Shown: positions 26,952 through 37,442 of the stretch, piece by piece | How positions within the stretch are numbered: the first letter of the stretch is position 1 | Layout of the letters: every line of letters begins with the position of its first letter | NCBI GenBank assembly: GCA_963804825.1 | Contig: CAWDRV010000006.1 | Span: 186,001-250,000, forward strand | Direction of reading: 5' to 3' | Length of the DNA: 64,000 bases | From: JBKQVT01 sp963804825 | Lineage (GTDB): Bacteria; Planctomycetota; Planctomycetia; Pirellulales; Thermoguttaceae | The notes under the pieces: model-generated | Database searches by the model: none | What the model was told of the DNA's origin: nothing | The model's input: the letters and a program-made list of their open reading frames with translations, nothing else | Translations under genes and position numbers: made by a program

Positions 26952-27493
26952 GATCTTTCCACGGATGGGGTGGCGTCAAGACCATTGTATGTCGCCGTGT
27001 GTCCCCGCGGAAGCCAAGGCGGGTTTACTTGACACCCGGCCGTCGGAAGCATACTATTCCGCAAATCCCATTCTATTTTGTTTCCGTTGCGGAACGTCCG
27101 TATCGGGTAGGGTGGGACGAGCGGAGCGAGCCCCACCACGATCCGCGAGAAACGGGTGGTGGGACTTCGCTCCGCTCGTCCCATCTATGAGAGCGTGTTT
27201 GTCAACCGGTTGTCAATGTGTTTTTCGATGCTGATCGGGGTGGGGGCGTCTACGAGCGGGTGTGGGCTCAACCATCTATTCGGGATCAGCGGCAAGCCGC
27301 CGTCGCCATGAAAAAGGAATACAAGGCAGCGCCACCATTCACCCTAACGCGGTCGGCCGATAAAGCCGCCTTCAGGGACAAAGGACGGGGTCGCTGCTGG
27401 GTCCCACGCCTGATCGCCTCGAATACGGTCTCCTTGGTGTTCCTGAAATGGGGCTCCCGCGAGCCCCTTCCGCCTTCGCCGTCGCGTCGGCCC
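26952..27493. other. 540-bp intergenic region with a double palindrome
   Basis: No gene recognised. Holds the GTAGGGTGGGACGAGCGG repeat (27107-27185) and the presumed right flank of the IS110 element. The exact IS110 end is not visible because this family lacks terminal inverted repeats. Confidence 0.4.
27107..27185. repeat. Double palindrome, GTAGGGTGGGACGAGC class, copy 1
   Basis: Left arm 27107-27139 begins GTAGGGTGGGACGAGCGG; right arm 27156-27185 is its inverted match with a few differences. Both arms contain GAGCGGAGCGAG-type internal symmetry. A second, perfect member of this class lies at 61324-61398. Confidence 0.8.
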
Positions 27494-27546
27494 TCACCCC
27501 ATCGCGCAGCGAGAGCGGCCGACGCGACGGCGAAGGCGCGAAGGGG
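27450..27546. repeat. Long inverted repeat at the 3' end of the IS110 transposase gene
   Basis: CCCCTTCCGCCTTCGCCGTC.. (27464-27492) pairs with the segment 27517-27546, near-perfect over about 29 bp. GGGGCTC-ccgc-GAGCCCC (27450-27467) adjoins it. The transposase stop (27494) lies between the arms, so the repeat supplies the last coding residues. Confidence 0.7.
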
Positions 27547-28645
27547 CGGACCCCTTCTGCCGAGCCCGAGCCGAGGTCTCCGCCACTTCGGGTGTCGCTG
27601 CCGATCGCTGGTTGCCGTTGGGCACGCCGAGCAACTCGTAGGGCCGGCCCGACTGAAGCATCGCAAACATCATGCACAGCAGGTGTCGGGCTACGCCCAC
27701 AATCGCCTTCTTCTTCGATCCCGTGTTGATTTGCAGCCGCACCAGCATTTGTCGCCAGCGGGGCGAACGCACCGCCAGCCGCCAGGCGGCCTGGATCATT
27801 GCCCACCGCAACAGGCGAGAACCCTCTTTGCTGATGTGCAGTTCCAAGCATTTCTCCGCGCTCTTGCGGAAGCCAGGGTCGAGACCGGCAAAGGCCGCCA
27901 CCGCCTTCTGCGAGCGGAAGCGCCGCCAGTCGCCCAATTCGCTCAGCACCACGTCGATCGTCACCGGGCCGACCTGAGGGATCGTGTCCAACAGCGCTCG
28001 CGCCTCCTGCTCGACCCAAGGCGCGGTCTCGGCAAATTGCTCCAGTTGCCGATCGGCTTCCCGAAGCTGCCGCTGGAACAAGGCCAGTTGTTCCTGCAGG
28101 GCCTGGACCGTAAAACGATCGGCCGGCGAAAGCGGCACGGCCGCCAAGTATTGTTCGCCCTTTCGCGTGAACAACTCGGCGATGTCCGCGTTGTAGTGCC
28201 CCAGGACGTTGCGGACCTTGCACTTCAACGACGTGATGCGGCGCTGCAACCAACACCGATGCCGCACCAAGACCCGATGCTGACGGATTCGCGGCGTCGG
28301 CCGGTACGCCTGGGGAATCATGTCCAACGCCAGAAAGACCGCCAGTACCTCGGCGTCGATCTTGTCGCTCTTGCGGGTGCTCTCGGCGATCACCCGCAGC
28401 TTCTTGGGGTGCGCCAGCACCAACCGATCGGCCAAGTTTTCGATCAACAGGAAGAACCATTCGTAAGCGGCGGTCGCCTCGACAACGACCTGAAAAGGCC
28501 CCAACTCTTGGAAAAACGCTCGAATTGCCTCCGACTCGTCGCAGCGGAATCGGGCTCGTTTTACCACTTTCGGGCGGCCGGCGACTCGCACAACGACACA
28601 CAGGACGATAACATGCTTGTGGAGGTCGACACCGACATACTTCAT
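27494..28645 (-). CDS. IS110-family transposase (DEDD recombinase)
   Basis: 383 residues. N-terminal RuvC-like DEDD domain: D7 (KYVGVDLHK), E56 (VVVEATAAYEW), D94 and D97 (RKSDKIDAE). C-terminal transposase_20 domain with IPQVGPVTIDVVLSELGDWR, VAAFAGLDPG and a serine/lysine region SKEGSRLLRWAMIQAAW. IS110 enzymes recombine circular intermediates at short cores guided by a structured bridge RNA from the element's non-coding end. The tail after ELLGVPNGNQRSAATPEVAE is unusual: it runs into a long palindrome and ends SRLRRRVGRSRCAMG, so the original C-terminus may have been replaced. Start ATG 28643-28645 follows AAAGGAG. It lies upstream of and divergent from metE. Confidence 0.9.
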   Translation of the reverse strand: MKYVGVDLHKHVIVLCVVVRVAGRPKVVKRARFRCDESEAIRAFFQELGPFQVVVEATAAYEWFFLLIENLADRLVLAHPKKLRVIAESTRKSDKIDAEVLAVFLALDMIPQAYRPTPRIRQHRVLVRHRCWLQRRITSLKCKVRNVLGHYNADIAELFTRKGEQYLAAVPLSPADRFTVQALQEQLALFQRQLREADRQLEQFAETAPWVEQEARALLDTIPQVGPVTIDVVLSELGDWRRFRSQKAVAAFAGLDPGFRKSAEKCLELHISKEGSRLLRWAMIQAAWRLAVRSPRWRQMLVRLQINTGSKKKAIVGVARHLLCMMFAMLQSGRPYELLGVPNGNQRSAATPEVAETSARARQKGSAPSRLRRRVGRSRCAMG

Positions 28646-28790
28646 GGCTTTGACTCCTTTTGTGGAAACACGGTTGCCAAATCTACCGGTTTACCACGTT
28701 TTCAAGGACAAGCCAGTCGGCTCGACCTCCTTTCTCATAGTTTCACCCTACTGGTATTTCCGCAACAGAAAATAATTTCGCCCCGGGCGA
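28646..28790 (-). ncRNA. Candidate IS110 left-end/bridge-RNA region
   Basis: About 150 bp between the IS110 start and metE. In IS110-group elements (not IS1111) the bridge RNA is encoded in the left non-coding end, upstream of the transposase. This stretch is the only place for it here. It contains short self-complementary words (GGTAAACCGGTAG, GTCGAGCCGAC), but I cannot fold it or delimit it. Location-based inference only. Confidence 0.3.
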
Positions 28791-28797
28791 CCCCCGC

Positions 28798-31095
28798 ATG
28801 GCTATCGCATCGAATCTTGGCTTTCCGCGGATCGGCGTGCGGCGCGAGTTGAAGCGCGCCGTCGAGGGCTTCTGGCGGGGCGACGTTGAGCCGGATGAAT
28901 TGCAGGCGGCCGCCCGGTCGCTCCGTGGGCGTCATTGGCAGTTGCAGCGCGAGGCGGGGATCGAGCACGTCCCCTCGAACGATTTTTCGCTGTACGACCA
29001 CGTGTTGGATACGGCGGCCATGGTGGGAGCGGTCCCCAAGCGGTTCCGCGCCGGCGGCAAGGCCGTCGGTCTGTCCACCTATTTCGCCATGGCCCGCGGC
29101 AGCCAGGAAGTCGCGCCCCTGGACATGACCAAGTGGTTCGACACGAATTACCACTACCTGGTGCCGGAGTTTGAATCGCGGATGTCGTTCCGGCTGGCCT
29201 CGACCGCTCCGATCGAGGCGTTCAACGAGGCGACGGCGCTGGGCGTCCGCACGCGGCCCGTGCTGCTGGGCCCCATCTCCTTCCTCCTGTTGGGCAAGAG
29301 CAAGGCGTCGGGCGTGCGACCGCTGGGACTGCTGGAACGACTGTTGCCGGTCTATGAAGAAGTGGTCCGCCGGCTGGCCCGGGCGGGGGCCGAGTGGATC
29401 CAGATCGACGAGCCCGTGCTGGCGTTGGACCTCGCGCCCGAGGCGCTGGCCGGCGTCGAATCGGCCTATGGGCAACTGGCCGACGTCTCGGCGAAGATCA
29501 AAATCTGCCTGGCCACCTACTTCGGCGGACTGCGCGACAACCTGGCCGCGACGCTCCGGCTGCCGGTCGCGGCGGTCCACCTCGATCTGGTCCGCGCCCG
29601 GAGCAATTGGACCAGGCCCTCGATCTGGTCTCGCCGCAGGGCATGTTGTCGCTGGGCGTGATCGACGGCCGCAACATCTGGCGGGCCGACCTGCAGCAAG
29701 CCTTCGCACTTTTGGAAAAGGCGGCCGGACGCATCGGTCCCGAGCGGCTGCTGGTCGGACCTTCGTGCTCGCTGCTCCATTGCCCGATCGACTTGGACCA
29801 AGAGGACGGCGCCGACGATGAACTGAAAGGCTGGCTGGCCTTCGCCCGGCAGAAACTCGGCGAGATCGCCATTCTGACCCGCGGGCTGAACTCTGGCCGG
29901 GCAGCCATTGCCGACGCCTTGGCCGAAAGCCAGCAGTCGCGGCAGCGCCGGGCCCGATCGCCGCGCATCCATCGGCCGGCGGTCCAAGAGCGTCTGGCGG
30001 CCGTGGATGCGACGATGTTGCGCCGGGCGGCGGCCTTTCCCCAGCGCCGCCAGGTCCAGCAGGCCGCAGCGGCCGCTGCCGCGGCTGCCCACCACGACCA
30101 TCGGCTCGTTTCCGCAGACCAGCGAGGTCCGCAGGGCCCGGGCGGCCTTGAAAAAAGGCGACTGGACCACGGTCCAGTACGAGGAATTTTGCCGGCAAGA
30201 GATCGAGCGGACGGTGCGGTTCCAGGAGGAGATCGACCTGGACGTGCTGGTCCACGGCGAGTGCGAGCGCAACGACATGGTGGAATACTTCGGCGAGCAG
30301 CTTGAGGGGTTCGCCTTCACGCGCAACGGCTGGGTGCAGAGCTACGGCACCCGCTGCGTGAAGCCGCCGATCATTTTCGGCGACGTCGGCCGGCCGCGGC
30401 CCATGACGGTCGCGTGGAGCCGCTATGCCCAATCCTTGACGAACCGGCCGATGAAGGGCATGCTCACCGGGCCGATCACGATCCTGCAATGGTCGTTCGT
30501 CCGCGACGACCAGCCGCGGCGCGACACGGCGATGCAAATCGCCCTGGCCATCCGCCAGGAGGTGGCCGACCTGGAGGCGGCCGGCATCGGCGTGATCCAG
30601 ATCGACGAGCCGGCGCTGCGCGAGGGCCTGCCGCTGGCCCGCGGCCAATGGGCCGAATACCTGGCGTGGGCGGTCGATGCGTTCCGGCTGGCGGCCTCCG
30701 GCGCGGCCGACCGGACGCAAATCCACACCCACATGTGCTACTCGGAATTCAACCACATCCTCGAGGCGATCGCCGCGTTGGACGCCGACGTGCTCTCGAT
30801 CGAGGCGTCGCGGTCCGACATGGAACTCCTGGGGGCCTTCGCCGAGTTCCATTATCCCAACGAGATCGGGCCCGGCGTGTACGACATCCACAGTCCGCGG
30901 GTGCCGGAGGTCGAGGAGATCATCGGCCGGCTGCGGAAGGCGCTCGGGCGGTTTTCGGCCGATCAGCTTTGGGTGAATCCCGATTGCGGCCTGAAGACGC
31001 GGGCCTGGCCCGAGGTGCAGGCGTCGTTGCGGAACATGGTCGAGGCGGCCAAGAGCCTCCGCCGCGACGTCAACGGAAGTAGCCCACCGCGTTGA
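28798..31095 (+). pseudogene. metE: Cobalamin-independent methionine synthase MetE, two frame breaks
   Basis: About 765 residues when joined, the normal MetE length. Transfers methyl from 5-methyl-THF-polyglutamate to homocysteine. N-terminal half: SNLGFPRIGVRRELKRAVEG, TTYFA-like STYFAMARG, EWIQIDEPVLALDL. C-terminal half: LPTTTIGSFPQTSEVRRARA, MLTGPITILQWSFVR, IDEPALREGLPL, zinc site residues in HTHMCYSEFN and the final CGLKTR Cys (VNPDCGLKTRAWPE). Frame 1 ends near 29598 at GCGCCCGG, where one base appears missing; the second change is near 30040-30085 and has the opposite sign, so the frame is restored. All catalytic text is present. Either recent inactivation or, more likely, two base-call errors. 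The start is the ATG at 28798, only about 150 bp from the IS110 gene. Confidence 0.88.
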
Positions 31096-31903
31096 GGAAA
31101 ACCTGCAATCCGTCGCCGACCGGGCCGGCCTCGCCGCGGGTCCAACGCGGATGCTGCGTGGGGTCGATGTGCCGCTCGGGATGCGGCATCAGGCCGAGGA
31201 CGCGGCCGTTGGCGTCGCACAGCCCGGCCACGTCGGCCATCGAGCCGTTCGGATTTTCCGGAAACGCAAGGATCGACGAAGGAATCCGCGGGGGACTGTC
31301 CCGATTTTCGTCCGACGAAAATGGGACTGTCCCCTTGCCGTGCCCCGCCGACGCATAACGCAGCACCAGTTGTCCGGCTTTATCGAGTTGTTCCAGTACC
31401 GTGCCGTCGCGGGTGATGAACTTGCCCTCGCCGTGGGCGACCGGCAGGTACATCGACTCGATGCCGGCCAAGAACACGCATTTCTGGCCGTCGACGCGCA
31501 AACGCACCCAGCGGTCCTCGTACCTGCCCGAGTCGTTGAGCGTCAGCGTGGCGGGCGGGCCCTTTTCGTCCGGCGGAAGCAGGATGCCCGACTTGATCAT
31601 CACCTGGAAACCGTTGCAGATGCCGAGGATCAGCTTGCCGTCGGCCTTGAACCGGGCCATCGCGTCGGCCAGGTGATGTTCGATCTGGTTGGCCAGGATG
31701 CGGCCGGCCGCCACGTCGTCGCCGTAGCTGAACCCGCCCGGCAAGCAGAGAATCTGAAACCGATCGACCAGCCGCGGGTTCTCCAGCAGGCGGTTGACGT
31801 GGAGGGTTTCCGCGGTCGCGCCGGCCTTCTCGAAGGCGAACGCGCTTTCCTTATCGCAGTTGGTGCCGGGGGCTCGGAGGATGAGGACGTGGGGCTGGGG
31901 CAT
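31070..31903 (-). CDS. purQ: Phosphoribosylformylglycinamidine synthase, glutaminase subunit, with a palindrome-coded insert
   Basis: 277 residues. Class I glutamine amidotransferase feeding ammonia to PurL in purine synthesis. Visible: N-terminal HVLILRAPGTNCDKESAFAF, CLPGGFSYGDDVAAGRI, nucleophile Cys in LGICNGFQVM, and His/Glu in LMPHPERH. Residues about 191-204 (KGTVPFSSDENRDS) are an insert encoded by a 41-bp palindromic repeat at 31292-31332; it lies between RYASA and FPENPNGS, a loop in the family. The rest is a normal length. Start ATG 31901-31903 is preceded by heptamer repeats rather than a clear ribosome site. metE's 3' end overlaps the purQ 3' end by 26 bp on the other strand. Last gene of tyrA-purL-purQ. 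Confidence 0.92.
   Translation of the reverse strand: MPQPHVLILRAPGTNCDKESAFAFEKAGATAETLHVNRLLENPRLVDRFQILCLPGGFSYGDDVAAGRILANQIEHHLADAMARFKADGKLILGICNGFQVMIKSGILLPPDEKGPPATLTLNDSGRYEDRWVRLRVDGQKCVFLAGIESMYLPVAHGEGKFITRDGTVLEQLDKAGQLVLRYASAGHGKGTVPFSSDENRDSPPRIPSSILAFPENPNGSMADVAGLCDANGRVLGLMPHPERHIDPTQHPRWTRGEAGPVGDGLQVFLNAVGYFR
31292..31332. repeat. 41-bp palindromic element inside purQ
   Basis: GGGACTGTCCC, G, ATTTTCGTC-C-GACGAAAAT, GGGACTGTCCC. The centre is a perfect palindrome with 9-bp arms, and each flank word is itself palindromic, so the whole is one long inverted repeat apart from one base. It is in frame within purQ on the minus strand. Confidence 0.85.
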
Positions 31904-31908
31904 GAGGA

Positions 31909-32015
31909 GGGATTTAGGGATTTGGGGATTTAGGGATTTAGGGATTGAAAAAGCCCCCCGACTGCGTCGGGGGGGCTATGTGACCATGAACGTTGAACCA
32001 CGCTTGCGGTTTCGC
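31909..32015. repeat. Composite repeat, copy 2, between purL and purQ
   Basis: Heptamer tract of GGGATTT/AGGGATT units (31909-31947), then a hairpin (31952-31977), then CGCTTGCGGTTTCGC (32001-32015), the complement of the GCGAAACCGCAAGCG word, with GCGGTTTCGC repeated once more at about 32022-32031. Inverted orientation relative to copy 1. Confidence 0.7.
31946..31977 (-). terminator. Terminator-like hairpin between purL and purQ
   Basis: AGCCCCCCGA (from 31952) pairs with TCGGGGGGGCT (to 31977) with a one-base bulge; on the minus strand it is followed by TTTTTCAAT. It could attenuate purQ relative to purL. A near-identical hairpin core lies at 37353-37374. Confidence 0.55.
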
Positions 32016-32035
32016 AATGTTGCGGTTTCGCCATT

Positions 32036-34964
<2,929 letters not shown>

Positions 34965-34981
<17 letters not shown>

Positions 34982-35810
34982 CTCGGTTCTTCTTTGCGGC
35001 AGTGAGGAATCGTTCCAGTTCCGTCTCGTTTCCGTCGCGCAGGGCGACGTGGAGGGCGGTCAGCTTGTGGCCGTATTGCTGCAGCGCGGCGAGGATGTTC
35101 TCGCGGTTCTGCAAGAGGATTTGTTTCCAAAGATTGGGGTCGCCGGCGGCCAGCCGCGTGGTGTCGAGGATGCCCGCGCCGGAGAGGCGGTAGTATTGCT
35201 CGGGGACGGTGGCGGCCAAGGCCGCGGCCGCCAGGTGCGGCAGGTGGCTGGTGATCGCCAGCGCCCGGTCGTGTTCCTCCGGCGACATGCGAATGACGAC
35301 GGAGCCCAACGCTTCCCAGAATTTTTCCAACAGGTCGAAGTCCTCGGCCCGGGTGTTTCGGGTGGGCGTGAGGATCGCCACGCGGCCGTCGAACAGGTTG
35401 GGGTCGGCGTGAGAGACGCCCGTCTTTTCGCTGCCGGCCAAGGGATGGCTGCCGAGGAATCGGCAGTCCCCGGGGAGTCCCTCGTCCAGTGCGGCCACGA
35501 TCGATTGCTTGGTGCTGCCCACGTCCGTCATCAGCGTGCCCGCGGGGCAGGATTTCGCCGCCTCGCGGACGTGATCGGCGATCTGGGCCACGGGCGTGCA
35601 GACCACGACGAGTTCGGCCTGGGCGACTCCCTTGGCCAGCTCGATGGTCGTATGGTGGACGGCCCCGACCCGCCGGGCCATCCGCAGGCTGATCTGGCTG
35701 CGGCCGACCCCGACGATGGTATCGGCCAATCCCCGCCGGCGCAGGGCCAAGCCGATCGAACCCCCGATCAGTCCGACCCCCACGATCGCCACGTTCCCCA
35801 GGTGTTTCAT
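34965..35810 (-). CDS. tyrA: Prephenate/arogenate dehydrogenase
   Basis: 281 residues. NAD-binding start VAIVGVGLIGGSIGLALRRR (GxGxxG at 11-16), then VVVCTPVAQIADHV, LMTDVGSTKQSIV, FLGSHPLAGSEKTGV with the substrate-binding His and Ser, and the helical C-terminal domain with AITSHLPHLAAAALA and LAAGDPNLWKQILLQNRENI. Catalyses NAD-dependent oxidative decarboxylation of prephenate (or arogenate) toward tyrosine. No chorismate mutase or ACT domain is present. Start ATG 35808-35810 has GGAACAAACG upstream; a longer frame enters low-complexity DNA. It heads the tyrA-purL-purQ operon, an unusual pairing of aromatic and purine synthesis. Confidence 0.9.
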
Positions 35811-36137
35811 CGTTTGTTCCGGCAAGGGCTGCGGCACCCGAAGCGGATATTGTAGCAGAACAGGGGAAAGGCGGAAGGCGGAGGGCGGAAGGGGGAAGGC
35901 GGACGGCGGCAAGAGAGCGAGCCGCGGCCGTGAGGCCGGGGATAGATGGCGGCATCCAGCGGCCCGGCGTCGCTCCACTCGCTGCGGCGATTATGCGTGT
36001 TTCACCGGCGCCGGTATTGCTGAATATGCCTCCCGGGAAGGGTATCGAGGAGCCTTTCATTGGCAATTCCGCACCTATAATTGAGAATCTGGTGGTCTGC
36101 GGATGCCTAACGGTTCTCTTGTAGGAGGATTCCTCGA
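35811..36137. other. Divergent intergenic region with (CCGCCTT)n-like tract
   Basis: Between tyrA (minus) and the efflux operon (plus). Contains a purine-rich heptamer-like tract GGCGGAAGGCGGAGGGCGGA.. at about 35869-35910, related to one at 62341-62383. No gene recognised. A strong ribosome site AGGAGGATTCCTCG precedes the adaptor gene. Confidence 0.45.
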
Positions 36138-37319
36138 ATGAATACAACCGCCTGGTTTCGATGGTTCTTCCTTGCATTGCTCTCCGGCGCCCTCTTGCCG
36201 GGTTGTCGCCAGACGGTGGAACCGGCGCTGCAACCGCCGCGGGTCACCGTAGCCCATCCCGAGGTCCGCGAAATCCTCGATGAGGACGATTACAACGGCT
36301 GGCTCCAGGCGTCGCAGACGGTTGACGTGGTGGCTCGCGTGCGGGGTCACATCCAGAAGATCTATTTCAAGGACGGCGACATGGTGAAGAAGGGCGAGCT
36401 GCTGATCGAACTCGATCCGCGGCCCTTTCAGACCGCGCTGGACGAGTTGCTTGCCCAGGCCGACGCCCTCCATGCGAAATGGGACGCCGCCCAGAAGAAC
36501 GTGGTCCGCACGACCGGGTTGGTCAAGGCCAATGCCATTTCTCAACAGGAGTACGAGCAGATCGTGGCGGACGCGGCGGCCTTCAAGGCTGAACACAATG
36601 CCAAGCTGGAAGAAGCGAAGCGGATCCGGCTGGACCTCGAATATTCGCGGATTACGGCCCCGATCAGCGGACGGATCGGCAGGGCCATGCTCACCGAGGG
36701 CAACCTCGTCAACGCCGGCGGCAGCGATCCGGTCCTGACGACCATCGTGGCCGCCGATCTGATCCACGTCTATTTCAGGGTCGATGAGCGGTCGTTGCAG
36801 CGATACAAGAAGATGAGCGAGGCGCCCAAGCCCGACGACAAGAAGGATTCGCCGATCCGGGCGTCCAAGGTGCCCTTCCGCTTCGGATTGGACACCGAGG
36901 ACGGGTTCCCGCACCAGGGGATCCTCGATTACGTCGGCAACAAGGTGGACCCGACCACGGGCACGATCGAGGTCCGCGGCGAGGCTGAGAACCGGCAGTG
37001 GCTCCTGGACGCGGGTTCGCGCGTCCGCGTAAGACTCCCGGTCAGCAAGCCCTATAAGGCCCTGCTGGTGCCCGATTCCTGCGTGTTGACCGACCAGGAC
37101 AAGCGGTACCTGCTCGTGCTGGGCAAGGACAACGTGGTGCTGCGCCGGGATGTCGTCCTGGGGCGGCTGCTGGACGACGGCATGAGGGTGCTGCTCGGGC
37201 CGGCGGAAGGGGCCAGCCGCGTCACGGCCAAGGATTGGGCGATCACGCTCGGGCTGCAACGGGCGCGGGTGGACTATCCCGTAGTGCCGGTCGATGCGGA
37301 TGGAAAAGTGGTGCCGTAA
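36138..37319 (+). CDS. RND efflux periplasmic adaptor lipoprotein (AcrA/MexA-like)
   Basis: 393 residues. Lipoprotein signal with lipobox LLPGC (Cys23). Membrane-fusion domains in order: TVDVVARVRGHIQKIYFKDG biotinyl-lipoyl half, a helical hairpin (about 95-160: LDELLAQADALHAKWDAAQK, QQEYEQIVADAAAFKAEHNA), second lipoyl half YSRITAPISGRIGRAMLTEG, beta-barrel with IHVYFRVDERSLQRYKKM and a membrane-proximal domain near LLVPDSCVLTDQDKRYLLV. It links the inner-membrane pump encoded next to an outer-membrane channel; no TolC gene is in the window. 123 bp separate it from the pump gene, including a hairpin. Substrates unknown. Start ATG has AGGAGG upstream. Confidence 0.93.
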   Translation: MNTTAWFRWFFLALLSGALLPGCRQTVEPALQPPRVTVAHPEVREILDEDDYNGWLQASQTVDVVARVRGHIQKIYFKDGDMVKKGELLIELDPRPFQTALDELLAQADALHAKWDAAQKNVVRTTGLVKANAISQQEYEQIVADAAAFKAEHNAKLEEAKRIRLDLEYSRITAPISGRIGRAMLTEGNLVNAGGSDPVLTTIVAADLIHVYFRVDERSLQRYKKMSEAPKPDDKKDSPIRASKVPFRFGLDTEDGFPHQGILDYVGNKVDPTTGTIEVRGEAENRQWLLDAGSRVRVRLPVSKPYKALLVPDSCVLTDQDKRYLLVLGKDNVVLRRDVVLGRLLDDGMRVLLGPAEGASRVTAKDWAITLGLQRARVDYPVVPVDADGKVVP

Positions 37320-37350
37320 ACGAATCCCAGGAATGCCGCGCCGGCGACAA

Positions 37351-37374
37351 AAGCCCCCCGTTTGCAACGGGGGG
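37351..37374. terminator. Hairpin between adaptor and pump genes
   Basis: CCCCCCGTT (37354-37362) pairs with AACGGGGGG (37366-37374), loop TGC. On the plus strand no T-run follows, so read-through into the pump gene is likely; on the minus strand it is followed by CTTTTG. The AAAAGCCCCCCG start is shared with the hairpin at 31949-31977. Confidence 0.45.
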
Positions 37375-37442
37375 ACCTGGCTGACGGAACCGAACACGCC
37401 GGATTGGGCATGAATGGTTGACGACCTGAAGAGGACTTTCGC

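Noticed and set aside
28646..28797. Cobalamin or SAM riboswitch upstream of metE
   Set aside because: Only about 150 bp of IS110 end precedes metE and no B12-box or SAM-box-like conserved words were seen.
28735..30891. 718-codon minus-strand frame opposite metE
   Set aside because: Antisense shadow; metE text is unmistakable on the plus strand despite two breaks.
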